Below the pieces are notes generated by a model, which saw only the letters and a program-made list of their open reading frames with translations, was not told the origin of the DNA and ran no database searches. A DNA stretch of 6,477 nt, taken from Phytoactinopolyspora endophytica (GTDB taxonomy: Bacteria; Actinomycetota; Actinomycetes; Jiangellales; Jiangellaceae). The stretch spans positions 94,094 to 100,570 of the forward strand of contig NZ_ML142868.1 of the NCBI RefSeq assembly GCF_004138495.1, given 5' to 3'. The translations under genes and the position numbers were made by a program. Below, piece after piece: positions 1 to 5,389 of this stretch; within the stretch, counting starts at the first letter, position 1; each line of letters opens with the position of its first letter.

Positions 1-809
1 ACCGCACGGATCTGTTCGAAGAGTCCGGCCTCGACGTCCCCGCCACCATGGCCGACTTCGTCGACGCCGCCATCATCTTGAGCGACGACAACGCCGACGT
101 CGACAACTTCTCCGGCTTCTGGCTTCCCGGCCAGGACTGGCGCAACGCCGTCACCTTCCTCTGGGACGCCGGCGGTGAGCTGGCGGTGCAGAACGGCGAC
201 GCGTGGGAGGGTGCGCTCTCCACACCGGAGTCGATCGACGGGCTGGAGCTCGTGCAGCAGCTGTTCACCGAGGCCTCGGCGGCACCGAAGGACGGCAACG
301 AGGCCGACCCCCAGGTTCCGTTCTGCGCGGGTGAGGTCGGCATGCTCTCCGCGCCCGGATGGGTCCGCTGGAGCATAGACGACGAGGAGGTCGGCTGCCC
401 GGACATGATGGAGAACGTCGGCGTCTTCGCGATGCCGGGAACCGGCGGCGAGCCCGCGCCGGTCCTGCTCGGCGGCTCGAACATCGCGATCTCCGCCAGC
501 TCCGAGAACCAGGAACTGGCCGCCGGACTGGTCGAGCTGATGCTGAGCGACGACTTCCAGCAGCAGTACGCCGAGAACGGGCTCACCCCGGCCAAGGCGT
601 CGCTCGCCGACGGGCTCGGCGACGACGAGTACGCCACCGCATCGATCGAGGCGGTCAGCAACGCCAAGCTCACACCCGCGGCGGCTAACTGGGCCGTCGT
701 CGAAGGGTCACGCGTTCTGGAAGACCTCTTCGTGGCGATCGCCAACGGAGGGGACGTCCAGCAGCTGGCCGAGGACGCGGACACCGCGATCACCGACCAG
801 CTCGGCTGA
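1..809 (+). CDS. Carbohydrate ABC transporter, extracellular solute-binding protein (family 1), 5'-truncated
   Basis: This is the C-terminal 268 codons of a periplasmic-type (in Gram-positives, lipid-anchored) sugar-binding protein that would deliver its ligand to the two permeases encoded just downstream. The frame is open from base 3, before the first internal ATG at 48, and the upstream residues (RTDLFEESGLDVPATM) fit the usual 'DLFEEAGLD-PPxTW' hinge region of this family, so the true start lies outside the window. Family hallmarks are the NGDAWEGALSTPESIDGLEL helix, the 'MPG-GG' loop followed by LLGGSNIAIS, and the late LTPAKASL segment after a 'DDFQQQYAENG' helix. Two cysteines (in PFCAGE and VGCPDM) could form a disulfide outside the cell. 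The signal peptide and lipobox are not visible. The gene ends 38 bases before the MalF-type permease, consistent with one operon. The ligand is unknown. Confidence 0.93.
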   Translation, partial: RTDLFEESGLDVPATMADFVDAAIILSDDNADVDNFSGFWLPGQDWRNAVTFLWDAGGELAVQNGDAWEGALSTPESIDGLELVQQLFTEASAAPKDGNEADPQVPFCAGEVGMLSAPGWVRWSIDDEEVGCPDMMENVGVFAMPGTGGEPAPVLLGGSNIAISASSENQELAAGLVELMLSDDFQQQYAENGLTPAKASLADGLGDDEYATASIEAVSNAKLTPAAANWAVVEGSRVLEDLFVAIANGGDVQQLAEDADTAITDQLG

Positions 810-837
810 GCACCGATGCCGGCTCACGACCCGGACC

Positions 838-841
838 GGAG
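838..841 (+). promoter_or_regulatory. Ribosome binding site for the MalF-type permease
   Basis: GGAG lies six bases before the GTG at 848. This supports that GTG over the internal ATG at 887 (residue 14), which would start directly at the first membrane helix and lacks a purine-rich sequence at this distance. Confidence 0.55.
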
Positions 842-847
842 TGCCGT

Positions 848-1768
848 GTGACGAGCGCACAGCCCTTGACCCGCCGCCGGACGCCGATGCCCTACCTGCT
901 GCTGGCGCCGGCCCTGGCCGTACTCCTGGCCGCACTCGGCTACCCGCTGTTCCGGCAGGCGGTGATGTCCTTCCAGGAGTACGGCCTGGCTCAGCAGTTC
1001 GGGCAGCCACCCGAATGGGTGGGCTTCGACAACTACACCCGGTTGCTGACCGACTCCTACCTCTGGGCCGTCATCGCCCGGTCGATCGGGTTCTGTCTGA
1101 TCGTCGCCGCCACCACGATGGTGGTCGGTGTCGCCGTTGCCGTGCTGATGACGGCGGTCAGCCGGGGTGCCCGGCTGACCCTTCAGATCGCGCTTCTGCT
1201 GGCCTGGGCCATGCCGCATCTGGCCTCGCTGACGGTCTGGCAATGGCTGTTCGACGCTCAGTACGGCGTCGTCAACTGGTTGCTGACGCGGATCGGTTTC
1301 GAGCAGTTCGCCGGCCACTCCTGGTTGATCGATCCGCTCTCGTTCTTCGTCGTCGCGGGCATCGTCGTGGTCTGGATGAGCGTGCCGTTCGTGGCCTTCG
1401 CCGTGTATGCGGGCCTCACCCAGGTGCCGGCGGAACTGCAGGAAGCCGCGGCGATCGACGGCGCGTCCGCACGTGCGCGTTTCCGTCTGATCACCGTCCC
1501 TTTGATCAAGCCGGTGCTGCTGATCGTCGGGTTGCTGCAGATCATCTGGGATCTCAAGGTGTTCACCCAGATCTTCGTGCTCCAGGACGCCGGCGGAGTC
1601 ACCCGCGACACGAACCTGATCGGTACCTACATCTACCGGCTGGGACTCGGTGAGGGGCAGTTCGGCCTGGCCGCCGCCGCGTCCTGGTTCATCCTGCTGG
1701 TCACGGTCGGCCTGAGCCTGTACTACGTGCGGATCCTGGTCCGCGACGACGAGGAGCTGGACGCATGA
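848..1768 (+). CDS. Carbohydrate ABC transporter permease, MalF/UgpA type
   Basis: This inner-membrane subunit of a binding-protein-dependent sugar importer is 306 residues long, normal for the family without the long MalF periplasmic insertion. Six hydrophobic stretches are visible, roughly at residues 14-38, 74-104, 110-135, 163-190, 222-244 and 273-297. The cytoplasmic EAA loop that docks on the ATPase is intact: EAAAIDG begins at Glu199, followed by the typical 'ARARFRLITVPLIKP' helix. A GTG start with GGAG six bases upstream gives a short basic N-terminus (TRRR) before the first helix, in line with the positive-inside rule. It sits between the binding-protein gene and the MalG-type gene, overlaps the latter by four bases, and presumably pairs with that permease as a heterodimer. 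The transported sugar is not deducible. Confidence 0.95.
   Translation: MTSAQPLTRRRTPMPYLLLAPALAVLLAALGYPLFRQAVMSFQEYGLAQQFGQPPEWVGFDNYTRLLTDSYLWAVIARSIGFCLIVAATTMVVGVAVAVLMTAVSRGARLTLQIALLLAWAMPHLASLTVWQWLFDAQYGVVNWLLTRIGFEQFAGHSWLIDPLSFFVVAGIVVVWMSVPFVAFAVYAGLTQVPAELQEAAAIDGASARARFRLITVPLIKPVLLIVGLLQIIWDLKVFTQIFVLQDAGGVTRDTNLIGTYIYRLGLGEGQFGLAAAASWFILLVTVGLSLYYVRILVRDDEELDA
1751..1756 (+). promoter_or_regulatory. Ribosome binding site for the MalG-type permease, inside the preceding gene
   Basis: GAGGAG lies within the last codons of the MalF-type gene, eight bases before the ATG at 1765. Together with the ATGA start/stop overlap it indicates translational coupling and decides in favour of this start. 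Confidence 0.6.
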
Positions 1769-2709
1769 CGACACGGCCGGCCGACGGCGGCGATCTGGTG
1801 GCCGCCCCTCCCACCGGATCCACCGCCCCACGCGGCACTCCCGTTGCGCCGGCAGGGCACGGACCGCCAGGTGTGAGGCGGTCGCCGGCTCGCCGTCGCC
1901 GCCGGATGCTCAACGTCGTGGCCATCGTGCTCGCCGCCATCTGGGCGTTTCCGGTCTATTGGATGGTGAACAGCTCCTTCCTGACCTTCAACCGGATCCG
2001 GAGCCCTGAGCCGACGTTCGTGCCGGTCGATGGCACGCTGGCCGCCTATCGGCGGGTGTTCGACAGCGACTTCCTCGACTCGCTGAGGATGAGCATGGCC
2101 GTCACACTCATCACGGTGGCGGCTGTACTGCTCTTCGCGTTCCTGGCGGCATTGGCGCTGTCCCGGTTCCGGTTCCGAGGACGCAAGAGCTTCGTCCTCG
2201 CGGTCCTCGTGATCCAGATGATCCCGGCTGAGGGACTGTTCATCTCCCAGTTCAAGCTCCTCGAAGGCTGGCAGCTTCTCAACAGCGTCATCGGGCTCTC
2301 ATTGCTGTACATCGCCGGCGTCGTGCCGTTCACGATCTGGATGCTGCGCGGATTCGTCGCGGGCGTGCCCCGGGACCTCGAAGAAGCCGCGCTGGTGGAC
2401 GGATGCGGCCGGGCGCAGGCGTTCTTCCGGATCACGTTGCCATTGCTCGCACCGGGTCTCGTCGCCAGCGGCGTCTACGCGTTCTTGCAGGCTTGGAACG
2501 AGTTCACCCTCGCGCTGGTCATCATGACCCGCCCCGAGAACATGACGCTGCCGCTATGGCTACGGACGTTCACCGACGCCAACCGCGCCAGCGACTGGGC
2601 CGGGATCATGGCCGGTTCCGCGCTGATCGCTGTCCCGGTGATCGTCTTCTTTCTGATGGTGCAACACCGGATGGCCTCCGGTCTGACGTCCGGCGCCGTC
2701 AAGGGGTAA
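1765..2709 (+). CDS. Carbohydrate ABC transporter permease, MalG/UgpE type, with extended N-terminus
   Basis: This is the second transmembrane subunit of the sugar importer, 314 residues. The EAA loop is intact (EAALVDG starting at Glu207, then 'AFFRITLPLLAPG'), and the C-terminus GLTSGAVKG is the usual ending of this permease class. Membrane segments lie roughly at residues 48-70, 110-133, 142-162, 175-196, 230-254 and 280-300. The first 47 residues are an Ala/Pro/Gly/Arg-rich, probably disordered cytoplasmic tail ending in a run of arginines just before the first helix. MalG homologues usually have a shorter tail. Met48 is an alternative start, but the ATG at 1765 has a good ribosome binding site and the ATGA overlap. 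The gene ends 39 bases before the stop of a convergent lipoprotein gene and seems to be the last member of its operon. Confidence 0.95.
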   Translation: MTTRPADGGDLVAAPPTGSTAPRGTPVAPAGHGPPGVRRSPARRRRRMLNVVAIVLAAIWAFPVYWMVNSSFLTFNRIRSPEPTFVPVDGTLAAYRRVFDSDFLDSLRMSMAVTLITVAAVLLFAFLAALALSRFRFRGRKSFVLAVLVIQMIPAEGLFISQFKLLEGWQLLNSVIGLSLLYIAGVVPFTIWMLRGFVAGVPRDLEEAALVDGCGRAQAFFRITLPLLAPGLVASGVYAFLQAWNEFTLALVIMTRPENMTLPLWLRTFTDANRASDWAGIMAGSALIAVPVIVFFLMVQHRMASGLTSGAVKG

Positions 2710-2748
2710 GGATGGGTCAACCGTGCGATCACCGGAGCGCCGCGCGGC

Positions 2749-3306
2749 TCACTTCGGCGTTGGCACGCCACCTTCTCCCAGGTCGATACCGCATATGTCA
2801 TTGGCGTGTGCGTTGAGCCTGCGCGTGATGTCGTACCGCTCATCATCGTCATTGGCGTAATCCAGGTCACCGCCCGCCGCGATGCCGCTCTCGTACAGAT
2901 CGATCAGCCATCCCCAGTCAGCCTTGATCTCAGGCGGAGCTACCGCTTCGATCTCAACGAATCCGTCGAGCGCCTCCTGAAGCGAGTCGACGTCGCTCCG
3001 ATCGAGGTCGATCAAGGTCATGTTGGTGACCGACAGGTAACCGCAGTATTCCTCGTTGCTTCCGGCGTCGACGTCGGGCGGCGTGTCGCCAGACGTGGGC
3101 GAACCGCTGGCCGTCGGCATGTCACTGGACGTGGGCATATCGTCAGGCGTGGGCGAATCGCTGACCGTGGGTGAGCCATCGCCACTCGGCGTGCCTTCAG
3201 CGTTTGGGGTGCCACCGTCGTCCGACGAGTCGTCATCGCCGCAGGCCGTCAAGCCACATGCCAGCGCGACCGTCACGATCGCGGTGGCCGCCCGGTGGAT
3301 ACGCAT
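2749..3306 (-). CDS. Putative secreted lipoprotein with Ser/Pro/Thr/Asp repeat linker, unknown function
   Basis: The 185-residue protein starts with a lipoprotein signal peptide: basic RIHR, a hydrophobic stretch, then the lipobox LTAC with Cys22 as the expected lipidated residue. It should be anchored on the outer face of the membrane. An acidic segment (GDDDSSDD) and a low-complexity linker of six-residue units (about residues 35-80, of the x-S/M-P-T-x-x kind) lead to a C-terminal domain of about 100 residues with two cysteines (Cys88 in EEYCGY, Cys172 in DICGID) that could pair, an 'APPEIKADW' turn and acidic helices. This layout recurs in uncharacterised actinobacterial lipoproteins; I cannot assign a function. 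The ATG at 3306 is preferred to the one at 3324 (six residues longer), because AAAGGA lies nine bases before it and the upstream ATG partly overlaps that site. It lies 78 bases downstream of the CREST-like gene on the same strand. Confidence 0.85.
   Translation of the reverse strand: MRIHRAATAIVTVALACGLTACGDDDSSDDGGTPNAEGTPSGDGSPTVSDSPTPDDMPTSSDMPTASGSPTSGDTPPDVDAGSNEEYCGYLSVTNMTLIDLDRSDVDSLQEALDGFVEIEAVAPPEIKADWGWLIDLYESGIAAGGDLDYANDDDERYDITRRLNAHANDICGIDLGEGGVPTPK
3080..3223. repeat. Eight 18-bp tandem units inside the lipoprotein linker
   Basis: On the plus strand there are eight consecutive 18-base units, each starting GG(C/T/G) and mostly ending in a G/C-T-G or similar triplet: 3080-3097, 3098-3115, 3116-3133, 3134-3151, 3152-3169, 3170-3187, 3188-3205 and 3206-3223. 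Units are degenerate. Those at 3098 and 3152 are closest to each other (GGCGAA-CGCTG-CCGT pattern), as are those at 3116 and 3134. The period is six codons, so gain or loss of units keeps the lipoprotein frame. On the minus strand it encodes the repeating SPT/MPT hexapeptides. Confidence 0.85.
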
Positions 3307-3315
3307 AGAGGAGAT

Positions 3316-3321
3316 TCCTTT
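3316..3321 (-). promoter_or_regulatory. Ribosome binding site deciding the lipoprotein start
   Basis: On the minus strand AAAGGA precedes the ATG at 3306 by nine bases. The competing in-frame ATG at 3324 overlaps this site and has no purine-rich motif of its own, so the shorter lipoprotein is the better model. Confidence 0.6.
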
Positions 3322-3329
3322 CATTGACA

Positions 3330-3344
3330 GTCCGACAAACGGAC
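3330..3344. other. Small perfect hairpin in the lipoprotein 5' leader
   Basis: GTCCG and CGGAC form a five-base-pair stem around a five-base loop, ending 23 bases before the preferred lipoprotein start. A second short stem (GGGT/ACCC, 3357-3368) lies next to it, and both plus-strand loops include GACA. It could be a weak attenuator, an operator half-site pair or chance. No T-run follows it on the minus strand. Confidence 0.3.
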
Positions 3345-3384
3345 AGCAACTGTACCGGGTGACAACCCAGCCGCGGTGGATATA

Positions 3385-4020
3385 TCAGCCGGGCGAGCTC
3401 GTGTGACGGCCTATGACCGGCGCCAGGCGCCATAGCGCCAGCGCCGCCAACACATGCCAGGCCGAGTGACCCTGCAGCACACTCTCCGGCGCGCAGAGCG
3501 GTCCCCCGCTGCGCGAGAGGGTACCGACGAGTGCACCCGTGCCGAGCAGGACCAGCGACGTCAGGATGGTGCGCCGAAACTCCCTGCGGTAGTACCAGCG
3601 CAGCAGAGACGCACCCACCGCCAACGCCGCCACGGACCCCTGAGCCGCCAGCCGCGCCGGTTCCGACACCTCGCTCACGACCACAACCACCAACGTCGGC
3701 ACCACCCACCACACGGCGGGGAGACGACGTCCAGCGAGGTCCGCCGCCGCATCCGCGCCGACGAACGCCACTAGGGCCACCAGCGGCACGTCGTGCGGCA
3801 GCCCTGCCCAGGAAGGCGCAGGACCATGGAAGATGACCGAGCCCAGGCCGGTCGCCACAGTCAGGATGCCGTAGGTGACGCGTGCCGAGCCTCGACCCCG
3901 TCCGGCGGCCAGGATGGCGAGTCCGGCCAGGACGAACGCGAAGCTGGTGGCTGAGTTGACCGGCTGGCCCCAGAAGCCCTCCCCGAACAGCTCACAGTCG
4001 TTGTCCGCCGGCCGGTCCAC
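3385..4020 (-). CDS. CREST-superfamily (alkaline ceramidase-like) seven-helix membrane hydrolase candidate
   Basis: The 211-residue protein has about seven hydrophobic segments (roughly 22-40, 47-65, 75-92, 99-116, 124-140, 150-167, 186-203). The N-terminal 'DNDCELFGEGFWGQPVNS' resembles the Asp/Glu/Asn-rich opening of alkaline ceramidases. The metal site pattern of that family is present: Ser61-x3-His65 in GSVIFHG, Asp77 in PHDVP, and a late His185-x3-His189 in QGHSAWH, with the expected order and spacing (Ser and Asp flanking one His, two more His four apart in the last helix). Known CREST members are zinc-dependent membrane amidases or receptors; hydrolysis of a lipid amide is inference here. 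The GTG start follows an in-frame stop closely and has no clear ribosome binding site. A TAATCT box six bases upstream suggests a leaderless option. It lies 16 bases after the PPOX-fold gene and may also be read through from it. Confidence 0.82.
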   Translation of the reverse strand: MDRPADNDCELFGEGFWGQPVNSATSFAFVLAGLAILAAGRGRGSARVTYGILTVATGLGSVIFHGPAPSWAGLPHDVPLVALVAFVGADAAADLAGRRLPAVWWVVPTLVVVVVSEVSEPARLAAQGSVAALAVGASLLRWYYRREFRRTILTSLVLLGTGALVGTLSRSGGPLCAPESVLQGHSAWHVLAALALWRLAPVIGRHTSSPG

Positions 4021-4026
4021 ACAGCG

Positions 4027-4032
4027 AGATTA
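4027..4032 (-). promoter_or_regulatory. Candidate -10 box for a leaderless CREST-like mRNA
   Basis: TAATCT on the minus strand matches the actinobacterial TANNNT -10 consensus and ends six bases before the GTG at 4020, so transcription would begin at or next to the start codon. No Shine-Dalgarno sequence is visible, and the -35 region is not recognisable. The gene could equally be only translationally coupled to its upstream neighbour. Confidence 0.35.
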
Positions 4033-4036
4033 GTCT

Positions 4037-4432
4037 CTAGGTTGCGTTCCAGGCGTGGTAACTCTCGACCTCGAGCCACGCGCTGACACGAGGACGGTCG
4101 CGGTTCGGATACTGGTCACCCGTGTAGTGCCGGGCCAGCCGGTCGATACCCGTCATGTCCGGGTCGTCCTCGAGCGTGACGGTCCCTTGCACGCTCACGT
4201 GCCGATACCAGGAGTCGCCGTCGAGCACGGTCAGCGAGACTCTGGGATTCGCCTTGATGTGCTCCAGGCGTTTGCGGCCGGCATCCAGATTGAGCAGGAT
4301 TCGACCGTCGTCCCACAGATACCAGGTAGCTACCGTCACCGGTGTACCGTCCGGGCGGACAGTGCCCATCACCGCGGGGTTCGGCCTCTTGAGGATCTCC
4401 ACCAGGCGTTCCGGGATAGGCGGCTTCGCCAC
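4037..4432 (-). CDS. PPOX-class (pyridoxamine 5'-phosphate oxidase fold) F420-dependent oxidoreductase family protein
   Basis: This 131-residue protein has the split beta-barrel of the flavin/deazaflavin-binding PPOX family, which acts as a cytosolic dimer. Characteristic pieces are GTVRPDGTP (residues 23-31), the 'WYLWDDGRILLNLDAG' strands (37-52), RKRLEHIKANPRVSL (53-67), which corresponds to the conserved cofactor-contacting Arg/Lys-rich loop and 'NPRVSL' strand, and VQGTVTLEDD (81-90). The size fits the short actinobacterial members related to Mycobacterium Rv1155/Rv2074, several of which bind F420 or its substrates. True cofactor (F420, FMN or haem) and substrate are not shown by sequence. 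The start is a GTG with AAGGAG five bases upstream. It is the first gene of a minus-strand run with the CREST-like protein 16 bases downstream, and it is divergent from the methyltransferase. Confidence 0.9.
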   Translation of the reverse strand: MAKPPIPERLVEILKRPNPAVMGTVRPDGTPVTVATWYLWDDGRILLNLDAGRKRLEHIKANPRVSLTVLDGDSWYRHVSVQGTVTLEDDPDMTGIDRLARHYTGDQYPNRDRPRVSAWLEVESYHAWNAT

Positions 4433-4437
4433 GACAA

Positions 4438-4443
4438 CTCCTT
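4438..4443 (-). promoter_or_regulatory. Strong ribosome binding site for the PPOX-fold gene
   Basis: AAGGAG on the minus strand lies five bases before the GTG at 4432, a near-consensus Shine-Dalgarno that fixes this start. The rest of the 154-base divergent spacer (4433-4586) shows no convincing -35/-10 pair for the minus strand. Confidence 0.7.
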
Positions 4444-4573
4444 CACCTCACGCGTCTCGTCCATGACCGGCCGACGACCGCGGCACATGCACGGTTCTCA
4501 ACCGCGGCGACGGCGTGGTTGCCGACGATACTCCACCGTCGCAGGTGGGCGCGGACGCAGTCGCTATCACCAG

Positions 4574-4579
4574 TAGGCT
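4574..4579 (+). promoter_or_regulatory. Candidate -10 box for a leaderless methyltransferase mRNA
   Basis: TAGGCT fits TANNNT and ends seven bases before the GTG at 4587, the classic geometry of leaderless actinobacterial transcripts. A weak -35 (CGGACG at 4552-4557, sharing the central GAC of TTGACA) lies 16 bases upstream. There is no good Shine-Dalgarno sequence before this GTG. Confidence 0.4.
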
Positions 4580-4586
4580 CGTATTC

Positions 4587-5327
4587 GTGTCCTCCTCGAA
4601 TCGTGCTCTTTCGTTCGGGCAGATCGCCGGCGAGTACGACCGGATCCGTCCCACGTATCCGCCGGCCGCCATCGAGTGGGCGCTGGGCAATGAGCCCTGT
4701 CGCGTCGTCGACCTCGGTGCGGGCACCGGAATCCTGACTCGCCAGCTGCATGAACTGGGGCACGACATCGTCGCCGTCGAGCCCGACGCCGAGATGCGTG
4801 GCCTGCTCGAGTCCACAAGCCCAGGGCTGCGCACTCTGCACGGGTCAGGCGAGTCCATTCCTGTTCCCGACGAGTCGGTCGACGCGGTGCTGGCCGGGCA
4901 GGCCTACCACTGGTTCAGAACCGAGGAGGCCCACACCGAGATCGCTCGCGTCCTCCGCCCGCGTGGCGTGTTCGCGCCGATGTGGAACCTCCGTGACGAG
5001 AGCGCCCGGTGGGTGGCCGAGTTCACGGCTGCCGCGGAACTCAGCCAGGATGGATCGAACGACGTCGTGCGGCTCGTGGACTCCTTCGGCCCGCTGTTCG
5101 ACACACCCGAACGTTCCCAGTTCTCTCATTCGGTGACGATGACGCCGGAGAGTCTGCTGGCTCTCATACGCTCCCGCTCCTACTACCTGGTCTCGCCACC
5201 GGAGCGACAGGCCGAGCTGGACGCGGCCGTGCGCACCTTCGCCGCCGAGCACCCCGACCTGGCCGGGCTGGAGCAGTTCGAGCTCCCCTACGTGGCGTAC
5301 GTCTTCCGCGCGCGACTCCGGAGCTGA
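4587..5327 (+). CDS. Class I SAM-dependent methyltransferase
   Basis: The product, 246 residues from this start, is a cytosolic Rossmann-fold methyltransferase. Visible elements are the opening RALSFGQIAGEYDRIRPTYP (residues 6-25), common to this bacterial group, motif I VVDLGAGTG (40-48) for binding S-adenosylmethionine, an acidic residue after strand 2 (Glu65 in VAVEPD), GSGESIPVPDESVD (86-99) with the strand-4 acidic residue, AYHWF (106-110), and VLRPRG (122-127). The C-terminal third is the variable substrate cap, so the methyl acceptor is unknown. I chose the GTG at 4587 because homologues begin just before the SFG motif and because of the TAGGCT box seven bases upstream. An in-frame GTG at 4515 would add 24 residues that look unlike the family. 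The gene is divergent from the PPOX-fold gene and is followed by a strong hairpin. Confidence 0.92.
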   Translation: MSSSNRALSFGQIAGEYDRIRPTYPPAAIEWALGNEPCRVVDLGAGTGILTRQLHELGHDIVAVEPDAEMRGLLESTSPGLRTLHGSGESIPVPDESVDAVLAGQAYHWFRTEEAHTEIARVLRPRGVFAPMWNLRDESARWVAEFTAAAELSQDGSNDVVRLVDSFGPLFDTPERSQFSHSVTMTPESLLALIRSRSYYLVSPPERQAELDAAVRTFAAEHPDLAGLEQFELPYVAYVFRARLRS

Positions 5328-5331
5328 TGAC

Positions 5332-5354
5332 GCTTGCAGCGTCGCGCTGCAGGC
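5332..5354. terminator. Bidirectional hairpin terminator between convergent genes
   Basis: GCTTGCAGCG and CGCTGCAGGC pair over ten base pairs, with one G-T wobble, around a TCG loop. The hairpin starts five bases after the methyltransferase stop and lies 35 bases from the stop of the opposing EEP-family gene. There is no T-run on either side, as is common for hairpin terminators in GC-rich actinobacteria. A perfect 10-base palindrome (ATGGATCCAT, 5356-5365) follows directly. Confidence 0.7.
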
Positions 5355-5389
5355 CATGGATCCATCAGACACGTCCCAAAGCCGTGACA

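Noticed and set aside
824..1831. Long minus-strand open frame of 335 codons opposite the MalF-type permease
   Set aside because: Its translation is rich in Arg, Asp, Gln and Gly with no recognisable domain, as expected for the complement of a high-GC gene. The plus strand carries a clear permease with all family motifs.
1..2709. Missing ATPase gene as evidence of a broken transporter
   Set aside because: Actinobacterial sugar importers of this class often share one MsiK-like ATPase encoded elsewhere, and the genes upstream of the window are not visible.
2735..2750. GC-rich near-palindrome (centre GCCGCGCGGC, 2739-2748) between the sugar operon and the convergent lipoprotein gene as a terminator
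   Set aside because: A real loop leaves only three perfect pairs in the core, outer pairs are separated by mismatches, and no T-run follows. It is too weak to call.
3056..3406. Plus-strand frame through the 18-bp repeats giving a GV-rich hexapeptide repeat protein
   Set aside because: It is antisense to the lipoprotein, whose signal peptide, lipobox and ribosome binding site are convincing. The repeat keeps all frames open, so the antisense frame is a by-product.
4477..4508. Direct repeat of ACCGCGGC in the divergent promoter region as a regulator site
   Set aside because: Two eight-base GC-rich matches in high-GC DNA are expected by chance, and they are not placed at a recognisable promoter.
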